From positions 3,775,501 through 3,839,500 of the forward strand of contig NZ_CP094975.1 of the NCBI RefSeq assembly GCF_023509015.1: a stretch of DNA of 64,000 nucleotides, read 5' to 3'. Numbering within the stretch: position 1 is the stretch's first letter; each line of letters starts with the position of its first letter. Position numbers and translations under genes: made by a program. Source of the DNA: Pseudomonas abieticivorans. Its GTDB lineage: Bacteria; Pseudomonadota; Gammaproteobacteria; Pseudomonadales; Pseudomonadaceae. Shown in pieces: positions 16,372 to 25,044 of the stretch. The notes below the pieces were generated by a model, which saw only the letters and a program-made list of their open reading frames with translations, did not search any database and was not told the DNA's origin.

Positions 16372-17749
16372 CGTGCGCAGCCTGCGTGGGCGGCTACTGT
16401 GGAATCTGGCGGTGCTGCTGGTGGTGCTGATGATCGCCAGTGGCCTGAGCGCCTACTGGAATGGTCGCGAGGCCGCCGACACCGCCTACGACCGCACCCT
16501 GCTGGCCTCGGCGCGGACCATTGCGGCCGGGCTGTCCCAGCGCGACGGCAGCTTGAGCGCCGATGTGCCTTACGTGGCCCTGGACACCTTTGCCTACGAC
16601 AGCGCCGGGCGCATTTACTACCAGGTCAATGACATCCACCAGAAGCTGATTTCCGGCTACGAAAACATCCCGCCGCCGCCGCCCGGCACGCCGCGCACCG
16701 ATGACTACCCGGCCTTGGCGCGTTTCTACAACGGCGAGTATCAGGGGCAGGATGTGCGCGTGGTCAGCCTGTTGAAGGCGGTGACCGAGCCGAACATGAA
16801 TGGCATGGCCGAAATTCGCGTGGCCGAGACCGAGGAGGCGCGGGTGCGCATGGCCCGCAGCCTGATGGCCGATACCCTGCTGCGCCTGGGCATGCTGGGC
16901 CTGGGCGCGCTGTTGCTGGTGTGGTTCGCGGTGAGCGCGGCGTTGCGGCCCCTGGAGCGCTTGCGCCGGGAAGTCGAGACCCGCCAACCCGACGATTTGC
17001 GGCCGTTGCCGCTGGTGGAGGTGCAGCGCGAGCTGTGGCCGCTGGTGGGTTCGCTCAACCACTTCACCGAACGCCTGCGGGTGCAATTCGAGCGCCAGGC
17101 GCAATTTATCGCCGACGCGGCCCACGAGCTGCGCACGCCGTTGGCGGCCTTGAAGGCGCGGGTCGAGTTGGGCTTGCGCAGCGACCAACCGCCGGTGTGG
17201 CGGGAAACCTTGGAGTCGGCAGCGCAAGGCACCGATCGGCTGACCCACCTGGCCAATCAGCTGTTGTCCCTGGCCCGGGTGGAGAACGGCGCGCGGGCGA
17301 TCGCCGAGGGCGGTGCGCAGTTGCTCGACCTGAGCCAGTTGGCGCGCGAGCTGGGCATGGCCATGGCGCCGCTGGCCCATGCCCGCGGCGTTGCCCTGGC
17401 GCTGGAGGCTGACCAGCCGGTGTGGCTGCGCGGCGAGCCGACCTTGCTCAACGAGTTGCTTAGCAACCTGGTGGACAATGCCCTGGCCCATACCCCGGTC
17501 GGCGGCAACGTGATCTTGCGGGTGATGGCGCCGGCGGTGCTGGAAGTGGAAGACGACGGGCCCGGTATCCCCGTGGCCGATCGCGAGCGGGTGTTCGAGC
17601 GCTTCTACCGGCGCAAGGCGCAAGGCATGGGCGCAGGTCTGGGCCTGGCGATCGTCGGCGAGATCTGCCGTGCGCACCTGGCCCAGATCAGCTTGCACGA
17701 TGGGGCTCGGACAGGCTTGCGGGTGCGGGTGAGTTTTGTCGCCGGTTAG
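16364..17749 (+). CDS. tctE: sensor histidine kinase TctE
   Basis: A 461-residue kinase. It has a membrane helix at about 14-31, a periplasmic sensor with a PPPPPGTP stretch, a second helix near 165-190, a HAMP-like linker, the phospho-acceptor His254 in DAAHELRTPLAAL, and an ATPase domain with NLVDNALAHTP and EDDGPGIP. It partners TctD in sensing tricarboxylates. The start at 16364 overlaps tctD by 8 bp; the frame is open to 16235, but the upstream part only shadows tctD. The stop overlaps the convergent HDOD gene by 4 bp. Confidence 0.92.
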   Translation: MRNVRSLRGRLLWNLAVLLVVLMIASGLSAYWNGREAADTAYDRTLLASARTIAAGLSQRDGSLSADVPYVALDTFAYDSAGRIYYQVNDIHQKLISGYENIPPPPPGTPRTDDYPALARFYNGEYQGQDVRVVSLLKAVTEPNMNGMAEIRVAETEEARVRMARSLMADTLLRLGMLGLGALLLVWFAVSAALRPLERLRREVETRQPDDLRPLPLVEVQRELWPLVGSLNHFTERLRVQFERQAQFIADAAHELRTPLAALKARVELGLRSDQPPVWRETLESAAQGTDRLTHLANQLLSLARVENGARAIAEGGAQLLDLSQLARELGMAMAPLAHARGVALALEADQPVWLRGEPTLLNELLSNLVDNALAHTPVGGNVILRVMAPAVLEVEDDGPGIPVADRERVFERFYRRKAQGMGAGLGLAIVGEICRAHLAQISLHDGARTGLRVRVSFVAG

Positions 17750-18540
17750 CGGAACATTTGCCTGGCTGCCAGCAACTCGTGCTCGTCGAGCAACGGCAGG
17801 GGCTGCCCCAGCTGCTTGAACGCGGGCAACTCGCACAGCGCCTGGCCACGGTTCAGCGCGCTGGCGATCTGCACCAGGTCGGCATAGTCCAGGCGGTTCG
17901 ATTGACGGGTCAGGTCCAGGTAATGCCCGGGCACTTGGGCGACGGTCGAGGGGAACTCCCACACGGCCAGTATCCGATCACCAATGATCGGGTGGATGGC
18001 CTCGATCACATGGTTCAGGCACACCGGGTCAGACAGCAAGTCGTTGCAGTCCTGGGCGTAGGTCAGGATGGGCAGCACGCCAATCTGGTGCACCAGCCCC
18101 GCCAAAGCCGCCTGGTCGGTGTGCAGTGCACTATAACGGCGGCAAAGTTCGGCGCAAATGCCCGCCACTTCAAGGCTGTTTTCCCATACTTCACGCATTT
18201 TGCTTTCGACCGCAGGCGAGCGGGCATGAAAGATCTGCTCGATCACCAGGCCGATCGCCAGGTTGCAGCTGTAATTGACCCCCAGGCGGGTAATGGCCGT
18301 GTTCAGCCCGGTCACCTCGCTGCTGACCCGCAGCAGCGGGCTGTTGACCACTTTGATTAACCGCGCCGCCAAGGCCGGGTCACTGCCGATCACCCGGCCC
18401 AGGGCGTTCAGGCTGATGTTCTGGTCTTCGGCAGCCTCGCGAATGCGCCAGGCCACCTCGGGCAGGGTTGGCAGCACGAGGTCGTCATTGGCGATCGCCT
18501 CGAGCAGTTGCGTTTGAACCGTTTGCGCCAGCTTGCTCAT
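17746..18540 (-). CDS. HDOD domain protein
   Basis: A 264-residue protein whose bulk is an HDOD domain, recognisable by LPTLPEVAWRIREAAED, the region SDPALAARLIKVVNSP, and AALAGLVHQIGVLPIL. HDOD domains are catalytically dead relatives of HD phosphohydrolases and appear in signalling proteins. No second effector domain is present, so its output is unknown. The start is the ATG at 18540, preceded by AGAGAG. It converges on tctE with a 4-bp overlap and lies just downstream of ygfZ in the same orientation. Confidence 0.85.
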   Translation of the reverse strand: MSKLAQTVQTQLLEAIANDDLVLPTLPEVAWRIREAAEDQNISLNALGRVIGSDPALAARLIKVVNSPLLRVSSEVTGLNTAITRLGVNYSCNLAIGLVIEQIFHARSPAVESKMREVWENSLEVAGICAELCRRYSALHTDQAALAGLVHQIGVLPILTYAQDCNDLLSDPVCLNHVIEAIHPIIGDRILAVWEFPSTVAQVPGHYLDLTRQSNRLDYADLVQIASALNRGQALCELPAFKQLGQPLPLLDEHELLAARQMFR

Positions 18541-18558
18541 CAATGCTCTCTAAAAAGC

Positions 18559-19500
18559 TTAACGCTGAATCTCGCGGTCGCGGTCCAGTGTGTAAGGCAG
18601 GTCGAGCAGTTGCAGGGGCGCGCCTTCCAGGCTGCCCAGGTGGATGTTGCCATCCTCCACGGCCTCGGCTTGAAGCACCGCCAGGAGTTCAACGCCACCG
18701 TCGGCACGGGCAGCCAGGGCGACCTCACCGATGGCGCTGTTGTGTTTGGGTGAAAACAGCGCGGCCCCCGGCAGCGGCAGTTCATCGCCGGCCAGGCTCA
18801 GGCGGTACAGGCGACGCTTGAGCTTACCCAGGTACTGCATGCGCGCGACGATTTCCTGGCCGGTGTAGCAGCCCTTCTTGAAGCTGACGCCGCCCACGGC
18901 TTGCAGGTTGAGCATTTGCGGGATGAAGGTTTCGCGGGTTTCGGGCATCACCTGGGCAACACCGGCGCGCACCTGCCCCAGTAGCCAGGCATTGAGATCG
19001 CCTTCGGCCAGGCTGGCCGACAAACGGGCCTTGATGGCATCGGCTTGCTCGGCAGCAACCCAGAGTTCGGCGCGCGCTGGCGACACGCGAATGGCGATCA
19101 AATCGTCGTGGCGGGCCACGCTGTGAGTGTCTTGTGGCAGTTCCAGGCCCAGTTCGCTCAGTACTTGATCCGCTTCGCTCAAGCCCAATCGCACCCAGGC
19201 AGCACTCTCGTCGGTGAGCTTGGACTTGGAAAACACCGCGTACTTTTTCAGGTCCGCCAGTTGCGGTTCGATCAGCTCGCGGGCCATGGCCAGCAGGCAG
19301 CCGTCGCCTTGCAGCAGGATGCGGAAGCTGGACTGCATGCGACCCTTTTGCGTGCAGCGCGCGCCCAGGCTGGCGGTGGTGTCGTTGAGGTAGTTGATGT
19401 TGCAGGTCAACTGGCCCTGCAAAAACTTGCCGGCATCGGAGCCGCGGACGGCGAGAACGCCTTCATGGGTGAGCGTGCAGAAAAAAGCGGAATCGGCCAT
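18559..19500 (-). CDS. ygfZ: folate-binding Fe-S cluster assembly protein YgfZ
   Basis: A 313-residue protein of the GcvT-like family. The diagnostic KGCYTGQEIVARM motif is present, with its conserved Cys. YgfZ binds tetrahydrofolate and helps maintain certain Fe-S enzymes, such as MiaB. The start at 19500 gives MADSAFFC; the frame begins four codons earlier at a weaker site. It is divergent from sdhE-ygfX, a common neighbourhood in gammaproteobacteria. Confidence 0.93.
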   Translation of the reverse strand: MADSAFFCTLTHEGVLAVRGSDAGKFLQGQLTCNINYLNDTTASLGARCTQKGRMQSSFRILLQGDGCLLAMARELIEPQLADLKKYAVFSKSKLTDESAAWVRLGLSEADQVLSELGLELPQDTHSVARHDDLIAIRVSPARAELWVAAEQADAIKARLSASLAEGDLNAWLLGQVRAGVAQVMPETRETFIPQMLNLQAVGGVSFKKGCYTGQEIVARMQYLGKLKRRLYRLSLAGDELPLPGAALFSPKHNSAIGEVALAARADGGVELLAVLQAEAVEDGNIHLGSLEGAPLQLLDLPYTLDRDREIQR

Positions 19501-19588
19501 GGGAGATCGCAAGGGCTAAAAGACTGGGCACCATCATAGAGCGGCGGTGGGAAAATAGGTAGGCGACGATTGGGTAAGGGGGCCCGGG

Positions 19589-19629
19589 TTCGCGGATACA
19601 CGGGCCCTTAGGCGCGGATTTATCCGCGT
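19589..19629. repeat. degenerate REP-type palindromes
   Basis: Decayed versions of the TTCGCGGATA..CCGCG element, with an intervening GGGCCC, between the divergent ygfZ and sdhE genes. Compared with other copies in the window they have lost the GTAGGAGC end. Confidence 0.55.
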
Positions 19630-19695
19630 AAAGGCCACCGCGCTTTCACTTTGCTACAAGAGTCGTATGGACATGCCCCCTTGCGTTCAGCTCTG

Positions 19696-19701
19696 TATAC
19701 T
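19696..19701 (+). promoter_or_regulatory. candidate -10 box of sdhE
   Basis: TATACT lies 24 bases before the sdhE start codon, preceded by CTG. No convincing -35 was found, so this is only a partial promoter call. Confidence 0.35.
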
Positions 19702-19725
19702 GGCCGCCTATTTGAGGAGAGCTCC

Positions 19726-19980
19726 ATGGTCGAAGATGTTGAACTCAACCGACTCTACTGGCACAGCCGCCGCGGCATGCTGGAACTGGACGTGTTGCTG
19801 GTGCCTTTTGTCCGTGAGGTCTACGCGCACCTCAACGATGTCGACCGCGACGTGTATCGCCGTCTGCTGGAGTGCGAAGACCAGGACATGTTCGGCTGGT
19901 TCATGGAACGCGCCGAGTCCGAAGACCCTGAGCTGCAGCGCATGGTTCGCATGATCCTGGACCGTGTCCAGCCCAAGTGA
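19726..19980 (+). CDS. sdhE: FAD assembly factor SdhE
   Basis: An 84-residue protein with the conserved RGMLELD (RGxxE) motif near residue 17. SdhE attaches FAD covalently to succinate dehydrogenase flavoprotein and to fumarate reductase. A strong GAGGAG lies 6 bases before the ATG at 19726. It overlaps ygfX by 17 bp, the standard two-gene unit. Confidence 0.95.
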   Translation: MVEDVELNRLYWHSRRGMLELDVLLVPFVREVYAHLNDVDRDVYRRLLECEDQDMFGWFMERAESEDPELQRMVRMILDRVQPK

Positions 19981-20416
19981 CCGCTTCGAATGCCGCTGGC
20001 GCGCCTCGGGGCGGTTGCTGGCGGCGTACCTGGCGGCTCAGGGGCTGGCACTGATCGCCTTGCTGCTGCTCGATATTCCCTTCTTGTTGACCTTCGCTGG
20101 CGTATTGCTGTGCCTGGCCCATGGGGCCTGGGTGTTGCCACGGCAAGTGCTGCTCAGCCACCCCCACGCCTATACCCGTTTGCGTCGCAGCCCTGACGGC
20201 TGGGCGCTGTGGTGTGCCCGTGACGGTTGGCAACCGGTGCAATTGCTGCCCGACAGCCTGGCATTGCCAGGGCTGGTGGTGTTGCGTTTTCGCCGCAAGG
20301 GCCGGTGGTGGGGGCAGGGGCTATGCATCCCCGCCGACGCGTTGGCGCCGGATCAACACCGGCGCCTGCGCTTGCGGCTCAAGTTCAGTCGCCGAAGGTG
20401 GGCGGCGTCAGAATAG
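19964..20416 (+). CDS. ygfX: membrane protein YgfX
   Basis: A 150-residue protein with two adjacent hydrophobic helices at about residues 18-55 ([37 protein letters not shown]), then a basic cytoplasmic tail rich in Arg. This is the YgfX/CptA type encoded downstream of sdhE. It begins with GTG inside the 3' end of sdhE. Its last 32 bp overlap the 3' end of nadB on the other strand. Confidence 0.85.
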   Translation: MSSPSDRFECRWRASGRLLAAYLAAQGLALIALLLLDIPFLLTFAGVLLCLAHGAWVLPRQVLLSHPHAYTRLRRSPDGWALWCARDGWQPVQLLPDSLALPGLVVLRFRRKGRWWGQGLCIPADALAPDQHRRLRLRLKFSRRRWAASE

Positions 20417-22001
20417 TGTCCAGCGCCTCGGGCAGCATGTCCGGGTAATCCAGCGTGTAGTGCAAGCCACGACTTTCCTTGCGCTGCATGGCCGAGCGGA
20501 TCATCAGCTCGGCCACCTGGGCCAGGTTGCGCAACTCGATCAGGTCGCGGCTGACCTTGTAGTTGCTGTAGAACTCGTCGATCTCGTCCAGCAGCAGGCG
20601 CACCCGGTGTTCGGCGCGTTGCAGGCGCTTGGTGGTGCGCACGATCCCCACGTAGTCCCACATGAACCGCCGCAGTTCGTCCCAGTTGTGCGCGATGATC
20701 ACGTCCTCGTCCGAGTCGGTCACCTGGCTTGCATCCCAGCCGGGCAGTTGCTCGGGCATGGGCGTGTGGCCCAGTTGCTCGATGATGTGGGTGGCAGCCG
20801 AGCGGCCATACACGAAGCATTCGAGCAGCGAGTTGCTGGCCATGCGGTTGGCGCCATGCAGGCCGGTGAAGCTGGTTTCGCCGATGGCGTACAGGCCGGG
20901 CACGTCGGTGCGGCCTTGATCGTCGACCATCACGCCGCCGCAGGTGTAATGCGCGGCGGGTACCACGGGGATCGGCTGGCGGGTAATGTCGATGCCAAAC
21001 GCCAGGCAGCGCTCGTACACGGTGGGGAAGTGCGCTTTGACGAATTCGGCGGGCTTGTGGCTGATGTCCAGGTACACGCAGTCCACGCCCAGGCGTTTCA
21101 TTTCATGGTCGATGGCCCGGGCCACGATGTCCCGTGGGGCCAGTTCGGCGCGCTCATCGAAGCGCGGCATGAAGCGCTCGCCGTTGGGCAGCTTGAGCAA
21201 CGCACCTTCGCCGCGCAGGGCTTCGGTCACCAGGAAACTCTTGGCCTGCGGGTGGTACAGGCAGGTGGGGTGGAACTGGTTGAACTCAAGGTTGGCTACC
21301 CGGCAACCGGCACGCCAGGCCATGGCGATGCCATCGCCGCAGGCGCCGTCGGGGTTGCTGGTGTAGAGGTACACCTTGGCCGCGCCGCCTGAGGCCAGCA
21401 CCGTGAAGCGTGCGCCGTAGGTGTCGACCTCGCCGGTGGTGCGGTTCAGTACATAAGCACCCAGGCAGCGCTCGCCGGTCTGGCCCAGGCGGCGCTCGGT
21501 GATCAGGTCCACGGCCACGCGCTGTTCCAGCAGTTCGATGTTCGGCCGCAGGCGCGCCTGGGCCAGCAGCGTGGTGAAAATCGCGGCGCCGGTGGCGTCG
21601 GCGGCATGGATGATGCGCCGGTGGCTGTGGCCGCCTTCGCGGGTCAGGTGGAACTCGAAGGCGTTTTCGTCGTGGTCCGGGTCGTCGTCGCGGGTAAACG
21701 GCACGCCCTGGTCGATGAGCCACTGGATGGCTTCGCGGCTGTGCTCCACGGTGAAGCGCACCGCGTCTTCATGGCACAACCCGCCGCCAGCGTTCAGGGT
21801 GTCCTCGACATGGGACTGCACGGTGTCGGTGTCATCGAGCACCGCGGCCACGCCGCCCTGTGCCCAAAAGGTCGAGCCATTGGCCAGGTCACCCTTGCTC
21901 AACACGGCGATGCGCAGATGGCCCGGCAGATTAAGGGCCAGGCTCAGGCCGGCGGCGCCGCTGCCAATCACTAGAACGTCATGCTGATACTGCTGGCTCA
22001 T
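20385..22001 (-). CDS. nadB: L-aspartate oxidase NadB
   Basis: A 538-residue flavoprotein that oxidises L-aspartate to iminoaspartate, the first step of de novo NAD synthesis. The FAD-binding motif [15 protein letters not shown] is at residues 10-24; further family motifs are [17 protein letters not shown] and [16 protein letters not shown]. The length is normal. It is divergent from algU and convergent with ygfX, with a 32-bp overlap. Confidence 0.96.
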   Translation of the reverse strand: MSQQYQHDVLVIGSGAAGLSLALNLPGHLRIAVLSKGDLANGSTFWAQGGVAAVLDDTDTVQSHVEDTLNAGGGLCHEDAVRFTVEHSREAIQWLIDQGVPFTRDDDPDHDENAFEFHLTREGGHSHRRIIHAADATGAAIFTTLLAQARLRPNIELLEQRVAVDLITERRLGQTGERCLGAYVLNRTTGEVDTYGARFTVLASGGAAKVYLYTSNPDGACGDGIAMAWRAGCRVANLEFNQFHPTCLYHPQAKSFLVTEALRGEGALLKLPNGERFMPRFDERAELAPRDIVARAIDHEMKRLGVDCVYLDISHKPAEFVKAHFPTVYERCLAFGIDITRQPIPVVPAAHYTCGGVMVDDQGRTDVPGLYAIGETSFTGLHGANRMASNSLLECFVYGRSAATHIIEQLGHTPMPEQLPGWDASQVTDSDEDVIIAHNWDELRRFMWDYVGIVRTTKRLQRAEHRVRLLLDEIDEFYSNYKVSRDLIELRNLAQVAELMIRSAMQRKESRGLHYTLDYPDMLPEALDTILTPPTFGD

Positions 22002-22308
22002 GGGTGAATTCCGCGAATACGACCGTTGCTGTTTTTATTGGGTTTCAAGCGAGAGGGCGAAGTCTCGTTCACCCCGGTAGGCAAGCGCAATGCTCATTTG
22101 GTAGCGGGCCGGCGCTCAGGTGCGGGGCCCACTAGTATATAGAGAGGGCGAACGGCACAATAGCGTCGCCCTCATGGCATTCTGAAACCACGGTGCCTGA
22201 CCAACGGGTTACCGCCCGATCGCGACCCACAAGGCTGTTTCATGGCTGAAACAATCGCGTATCGGCGATTTTTGACAGAATGTCCTGGGTAACCCCGCAA
22301 AATCATGG

Positions 22309-22335
22309 GAACTTTCCGCAAGCGCCCGGTATCCA
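22309..22335 (+). promoter_or_regulatory. upstream AlgU-type promoter of algU
   Basis: GAACTT at 22309-22314 is followed after 17 bp by TCCA at 22332. It fits the AlgU/sigma-E consensus GAACTT-16/17-TCNNA. It implies self-activation from a distal start. Confidence 0.65.
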
Positions 22336-22502
22336 TAAGGGGTTACCCATAGTACGGGAACAGCGTCGGCCATGGGTGGTGCTGAAAACTTGGCACCGCA
22401 AGCGGATTCGACGACAAGATTATTGACGCAGCCGGCCATGACCGAGCGGCGTTTTTCGTGTAGGCCGGAATGACCGCCTGCAGGAAACTTGTTTGGAGGG
22501 GA

Positions 22503-22528
22503 GAACTTTTGCGAAAAGCCCGAGTCTA
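22503..22528 (+). promoter_or_regulatory. proximal AlgU-type promoter of algU
   Basis: GAACTT at 22503-22508, a 16-bp spacer and TCTA at 22525-22528. It lies about 60 bp before the algU start codon and matches the autoregulatory promoter known for algU. Confidence 0.7.
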
Positions 22529-22588
22529 TGTTTGCAAGCCTGAACGATGGCTGAAGCAACGCTCCTTCAAGACCACCGAGGAGTGTTC

Positions 22589-23170
22589 ATGCTAACCCAG
22601 GAAGAGGATCAGCAGCTGGTAGAGCGCGTTCAGCGCGGCGACCGGCGAGCTTTCGATCTGTTGGTGCTGAAGTATCAGCACAAGATTCTCGGGTTGATCG
22701 TGCGTTTCGTGCACGACACCCATGAAGCCCAGGATGTGGCGCAGGAGGCCTTTATCAAGGCCTATCGAGCGCTGGGGAATTTTCGCGGCGACAGTGCGTT
22801 CTACACCTGGCTGTATCGAATCGCCATTAACACGGCGAAAAACTATTTGGTTTCCCGCGGTCGCAGGCCGCCAGACAGTGATGTGAGTTCTGAGGATGCC
22901 GAGTTCTACGACGGCGATCATGGCCTGAAGGATCTGGAGTCACCGGAGCGTGCGTTGCTACGCGATGAGATCGAAGGCACTGTCCATCGGACCATCCAGC
23001 AACTGCCAGAAGATTTGCGTACGGCGCTAACTTTACGTGAATTTGATGGTCTGAGTTACGAGGACATTGCGAGCGTCATGCAGTGTCCGGTTGGCACCGT
23101 GCGCTCCCGGATTTTCCGCGCTCGGGAGGCCATCGATAAAGCCTTGCAGCCTTTGTTGCAGGAAACCTGA
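22589..23170 (+). CDS. algU: extracytoplasmic stress sigma factor AlgU (RpoE/sigma-22)
   Basis: A 193-residue ECF sigma factor, the exact length of AlgU. Region 2 (FDLLVLKYQHKILGLIVRF, then DVAQEAFIKAYRAL) and region 4 (LPEDLRTALTLREFDGLSYEDIA) are clear. It directs envelope-stress, alginate and osmotic genes, and is held inactive by MucA. The start MLTQEEDQQ at 22589 is preceded by GAGGAG; the frame is open 14 codons more. It is first in algU-mucA-mucB-mucD. Confidence 0.97.
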   Translation: MLTQEEDQQLVERVQRGDRRAFDLLVLKYQHKILGLIVRFVHDTHEAQDVAQEAFIKAYRALGNFRGDSAFYTWLYRIAINTAKNYLVSRGRRPPDSDVSSEDAEFYDGDHGLKDLESPERALLRDEIEGTVHRTIQQLPEDLRTALTLREFDGLSYEDIASVMQCPVGTVRSRIFRAREAIDKALQPLLQET

Positions 23171-23201
23171 GACAGCGGCGACAGCCAAGAGAGGAACCGC
23201 C

Positions 23202-23798
23202 ATGAGTCGTGAAGCTTTGCAGGAATCGCTGTCCGCGGTGATGGATAACGAAGCGGACGAACTGGAATTACGCCGGGTTATCAACGCCCTGGACGATTCT
23301 GACACCCGTGCAACCTGGAACCGTTACCAGATTGCCCGTGCAGTAATGCATAAGGATTTGCTGGACCCACGCCTGGACCTGGCTGCCGCCGTTTCGGCTG
23401 CGCTGGCCGACGAAGTGGCTCCCGTAAAGGCCAAGAGCGGCCCGTGGCGCAGCATTGGCCGCCTGGCTGTTGCCGCTTCGGTAACCGTTGCCGTGTTGGC
23501 AGGTGTACGCCTGTACAACCAGGACGAAGTGACCGGTGCCCAGCAATTGGCTCAGCAGCAGCCGGCTCAGCCGACGCTGAATGTGCCACAGGTACAAGGG
23601 CCGGCCGTATTGGCGGGCTACACTGAAAGCAATGACCAGGCCACAGGCCCCATGGCTAACGGTGTATTGCAAGGTCAGGCCGGTGCGCACGATCCGCGTC
23701 TGCCAGGTTACCTGCGTCAACATGCACAGGAAGCTGCACTGAAAGGTACTGAAAGCGCGCTGCCCTACGCACGTGCCGCCAGCCTGGAAAACCGCTAA
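23202..23798 (+). CDS. mucA: anti-sigma factor MucA
   Basis: A 198-residue inner-membrane protein. The cytoplasmic N-terminal domain (MSREALQESLSAVMDNEADELE) binds AlgU; a membrane helix lies at about 88-105 (LAVAASVTVAVLAGVRLY); the remaining periplasmic part is bound by MucB. The gene is intact, with no mucA22-like truncation, so a non-mucoid state is expected. A GAGAGGAA ribosome site precedes the ATG. Cleavage by site proteases on stress would release AlgU. Confidence 0.96.
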   Translation: MSREALQESLSAVMDNEADELELRRVINALDDSDTRATWNRYQIARAVMHKDLLDPRLDLAAAVSAALADEVAPVKAKSGPWRSIGRLAVAASVTVAVLAGVRLYNQDEVTGAQQLAQQQPAQPTLNVPQVQGPAVLAGYTESNDQATGPMANGVLQGQAGAHDPRLPGYLRQHAQEAALKGTESALPYARAASLENR

Positions 23799-23806
23799 GG
23801 AGGATC

Positions 23807-24763
23807 ATGCGCGCCATACCTCTACTACCGCTCTTGCTCGGTACTTGCCTGAGCGTCCCTGCCTTTGCTGCAGACGACGCTTCCCAATGGCTTAACCGCC
23901 TGGCGCAGGCCGAGCAAAAGCAGAGTTTCCAAGGCACTTTCGTTTACGAACGCAACGGCAGTTTCTCTACCCACGATATCTGGCATCGAGCCCTGAACGG
24001 CAAGGTCGACGAGCGTTTACTACAGCTCGATGGCTCCGCCCAGGAAGTGGTGCGGGTGGACGGTCGTACGCAATGCGTGAGCGGTGCCCTGGTTCCGGGT
24101 GTGAGCGAAGCACCTGATTCCTCCAGCCGTGTGCTTGACCCGCTGAAGCTGATGTCCTGGTACGACCTCAAGGTCGCCGGGGAGTCACGTGTGGCGGGCA
24201 GGGACGCAGTCATCGTGACGCTGAGCCCCAAGGATCAGCATCGCTATGGTTTTGAATTGCACCTGGACAAGCAAACCGGTTTGCCACTCAAGTCGTTGCT
24301 GCTGGACGACAAGGGGCGATTGCTGGAGCGCTTCCAGTTCACTTCGCTGAGCGACACCGTCCCCACCGATACTGACCTCAAGCCCAGCGACAACTGCAAG
24401 GCCATCGGCCCCGCAGTTGCCAAGCAGGCGAGCAATGTCAGCACCGGTTGGCGCTCGGATTGGCTACCGCCCGGTTTCGAGTTGGCCAGCAGTTCGGTAC
24501 GCAAGGACGAAAATACCAAGACCACCGTCAGCAGCCTGATGTATGACGATGGCCTTGCGCGCTTCTCGGTGTTCCTGGAACCCCTGAACGGCACCACCGG
24601 CACCGATACCCGCACGCAATTGGGCCCGACCGTCGCCGTGTCGCGCCACCTGACCACCCCTAAGGGGGACGTGATGGTGACTGTGGTGGGTGAAATTCCG
24701 ATTGGCACGGCCGAGCGAATCGCCCTGTCGATGCGCGCCCAAGATGGGCAGGCCAAGCAGTGA
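23807..24763 (+). CDS. mucB: periplasmic regulator MucB (RseB family)
   Basis: A 318-residue exported protein with signal peptide ending SVPAFAA. It has the two-domain MucB/RseB build: an N-terminal lipoprotein-sensor-like domain (KQSFQGTFVYERNG) and a C-terminal domain that contacts MucA (WRSDWLPPGFEL). It shields MucA from the site-1 protease and dissociates under envelope stress. It follows mucA by 8 bp with AGGAGG near the junction. Confidence 0.95.
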   Translation: MRAIPLLPLLLGTCLSVPAFAADDASQWLNRLAQAEQKQSFQGTFVYERNGSFSTHDIWHRALNGKVDERLLQLDGSAQEVVRVDGRTQCVSGALVPGVSEAPDSSSRVLDPLKLMSWYDLKVAGESRVAGRDAVIVTLSPKDQHRYGFELHLDKQTGLPLKSLLLDDKGRLLERFQFTSLSDTVPTDTDLKPSDNCKAIGPAVAKQASNVSTGWRSDWLPPGFELASSSVRKDENTKTTVSSLMYDDGLARFSVFLEPLNGTTGTDTRTQLGPTVAVSRHLTTPKGDVMVTVVGEIPIGTAERIALSMRAQDGQAKQ

Positions 24764-24865
24764 AATGGCCGTGCCAAGGCCTCGCCCTTGGCATCGCGCG
24801 CTGCCCGCCAGCGCGATCCGACACGTTTAGACTGAATTTCCCAGATGAAATTTAGGTCATCTAGC

Positions 24866-24894
24866 TTGCAACTCCCCCGGATTTTTTCTATAGG
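24866..24894 (+). promoter_or_regulatory. candidate sigma-70 promoter between mucB and mucD
   Basis: TTGCAA at 24866-24871, a 17-bp spacer and TATAGG at 24889-24894. The predicted start is near 24901, within the first hairpin of the candidate small RNA and about 145 bp upstream of mucD. Confidence 0.5.
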
Positions 24895-24895
24895 T

Positions 24896-24993
24896 CAGAC
24901 CCTCAAGGGTCTGGCCTTGTTTGTCGTTTCAGGATCAGCACGGATGATCAACCAGGCCCGGTCAGCACTCATCGAGTGCAGCCCGGGTTTTTT
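24896..24993 (+). ncRNA. candidate small RNA or attenuated leader between mucB and mucD
   Basis: The segment opens with a perfect hairpin CAGACCC-TCAA-GGGTCTG (24896-24913). It continues with two GGA-containing words (AGGA and ACGGA), and ends in a terminator at 24957-24993. With the sigma-70-like promoter just upstream, it has the layout of a transcript of about 95 bases. It occupies the position where P. aeruginosa carries mucC. It could instead be a mucD leader with an attenuator. No covariation or expression evidence is available. Confidence 0.45.
24957..24993 (+). terminator. rho-independent terminator upstream of mucD
   Basis: Outer stem CCCGG/CCGGG and inner stem GCACTC-ATC-GAGTGC, followed by six T residues at 24988-24993. 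It lies between mucB and mucD, so read-through into mucD would be limited or regulated. Confidence 0.7.
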
Positions 24994-25044
24994 GTGCCTG
25001 CTGGTCCCAATTGCTTAACCATGCTCGTTGTTAACGGGAGCCGT

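Larger units (their letters stand above)
22002..22588. other. nadB-algU intergenic control region
   Basis: This 587-bp non-coding stretch holds the algU promoters listed separately. It also has three copies of a GGGTTACC/GGGTAACC word (22206-22213, 22287-22296, 22339-22348) and a 7-bp inverted repeat TGTTTCA-TGGC-TGAAACA near 22234-22251. No convincing gene is seen. A TATACT-like box reading towards nadB lies near 22135-22140. Confidence 0.6.

Noticed and set aside
16394..17962. 522-codon open frame opposite tctE
   Set aside because: It is an antisense shadow, with a composition dominated by Gln, His and Arg, and no domain.
22371..22400. TTGGCACCGCAAGC as a sigma-54 promoter upstream of algU
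   Set aside because: The GG to GC spacing is not 10 bp, so it fails the basic requirement.
22209..22559. 116-codon open frame on the minus strand in the algU upstream region
   Set aside because: It crosses both AlgU promoters, has no ribosome site, an odd composition and no recognisable domain; open frames are common by chance at this GC content.
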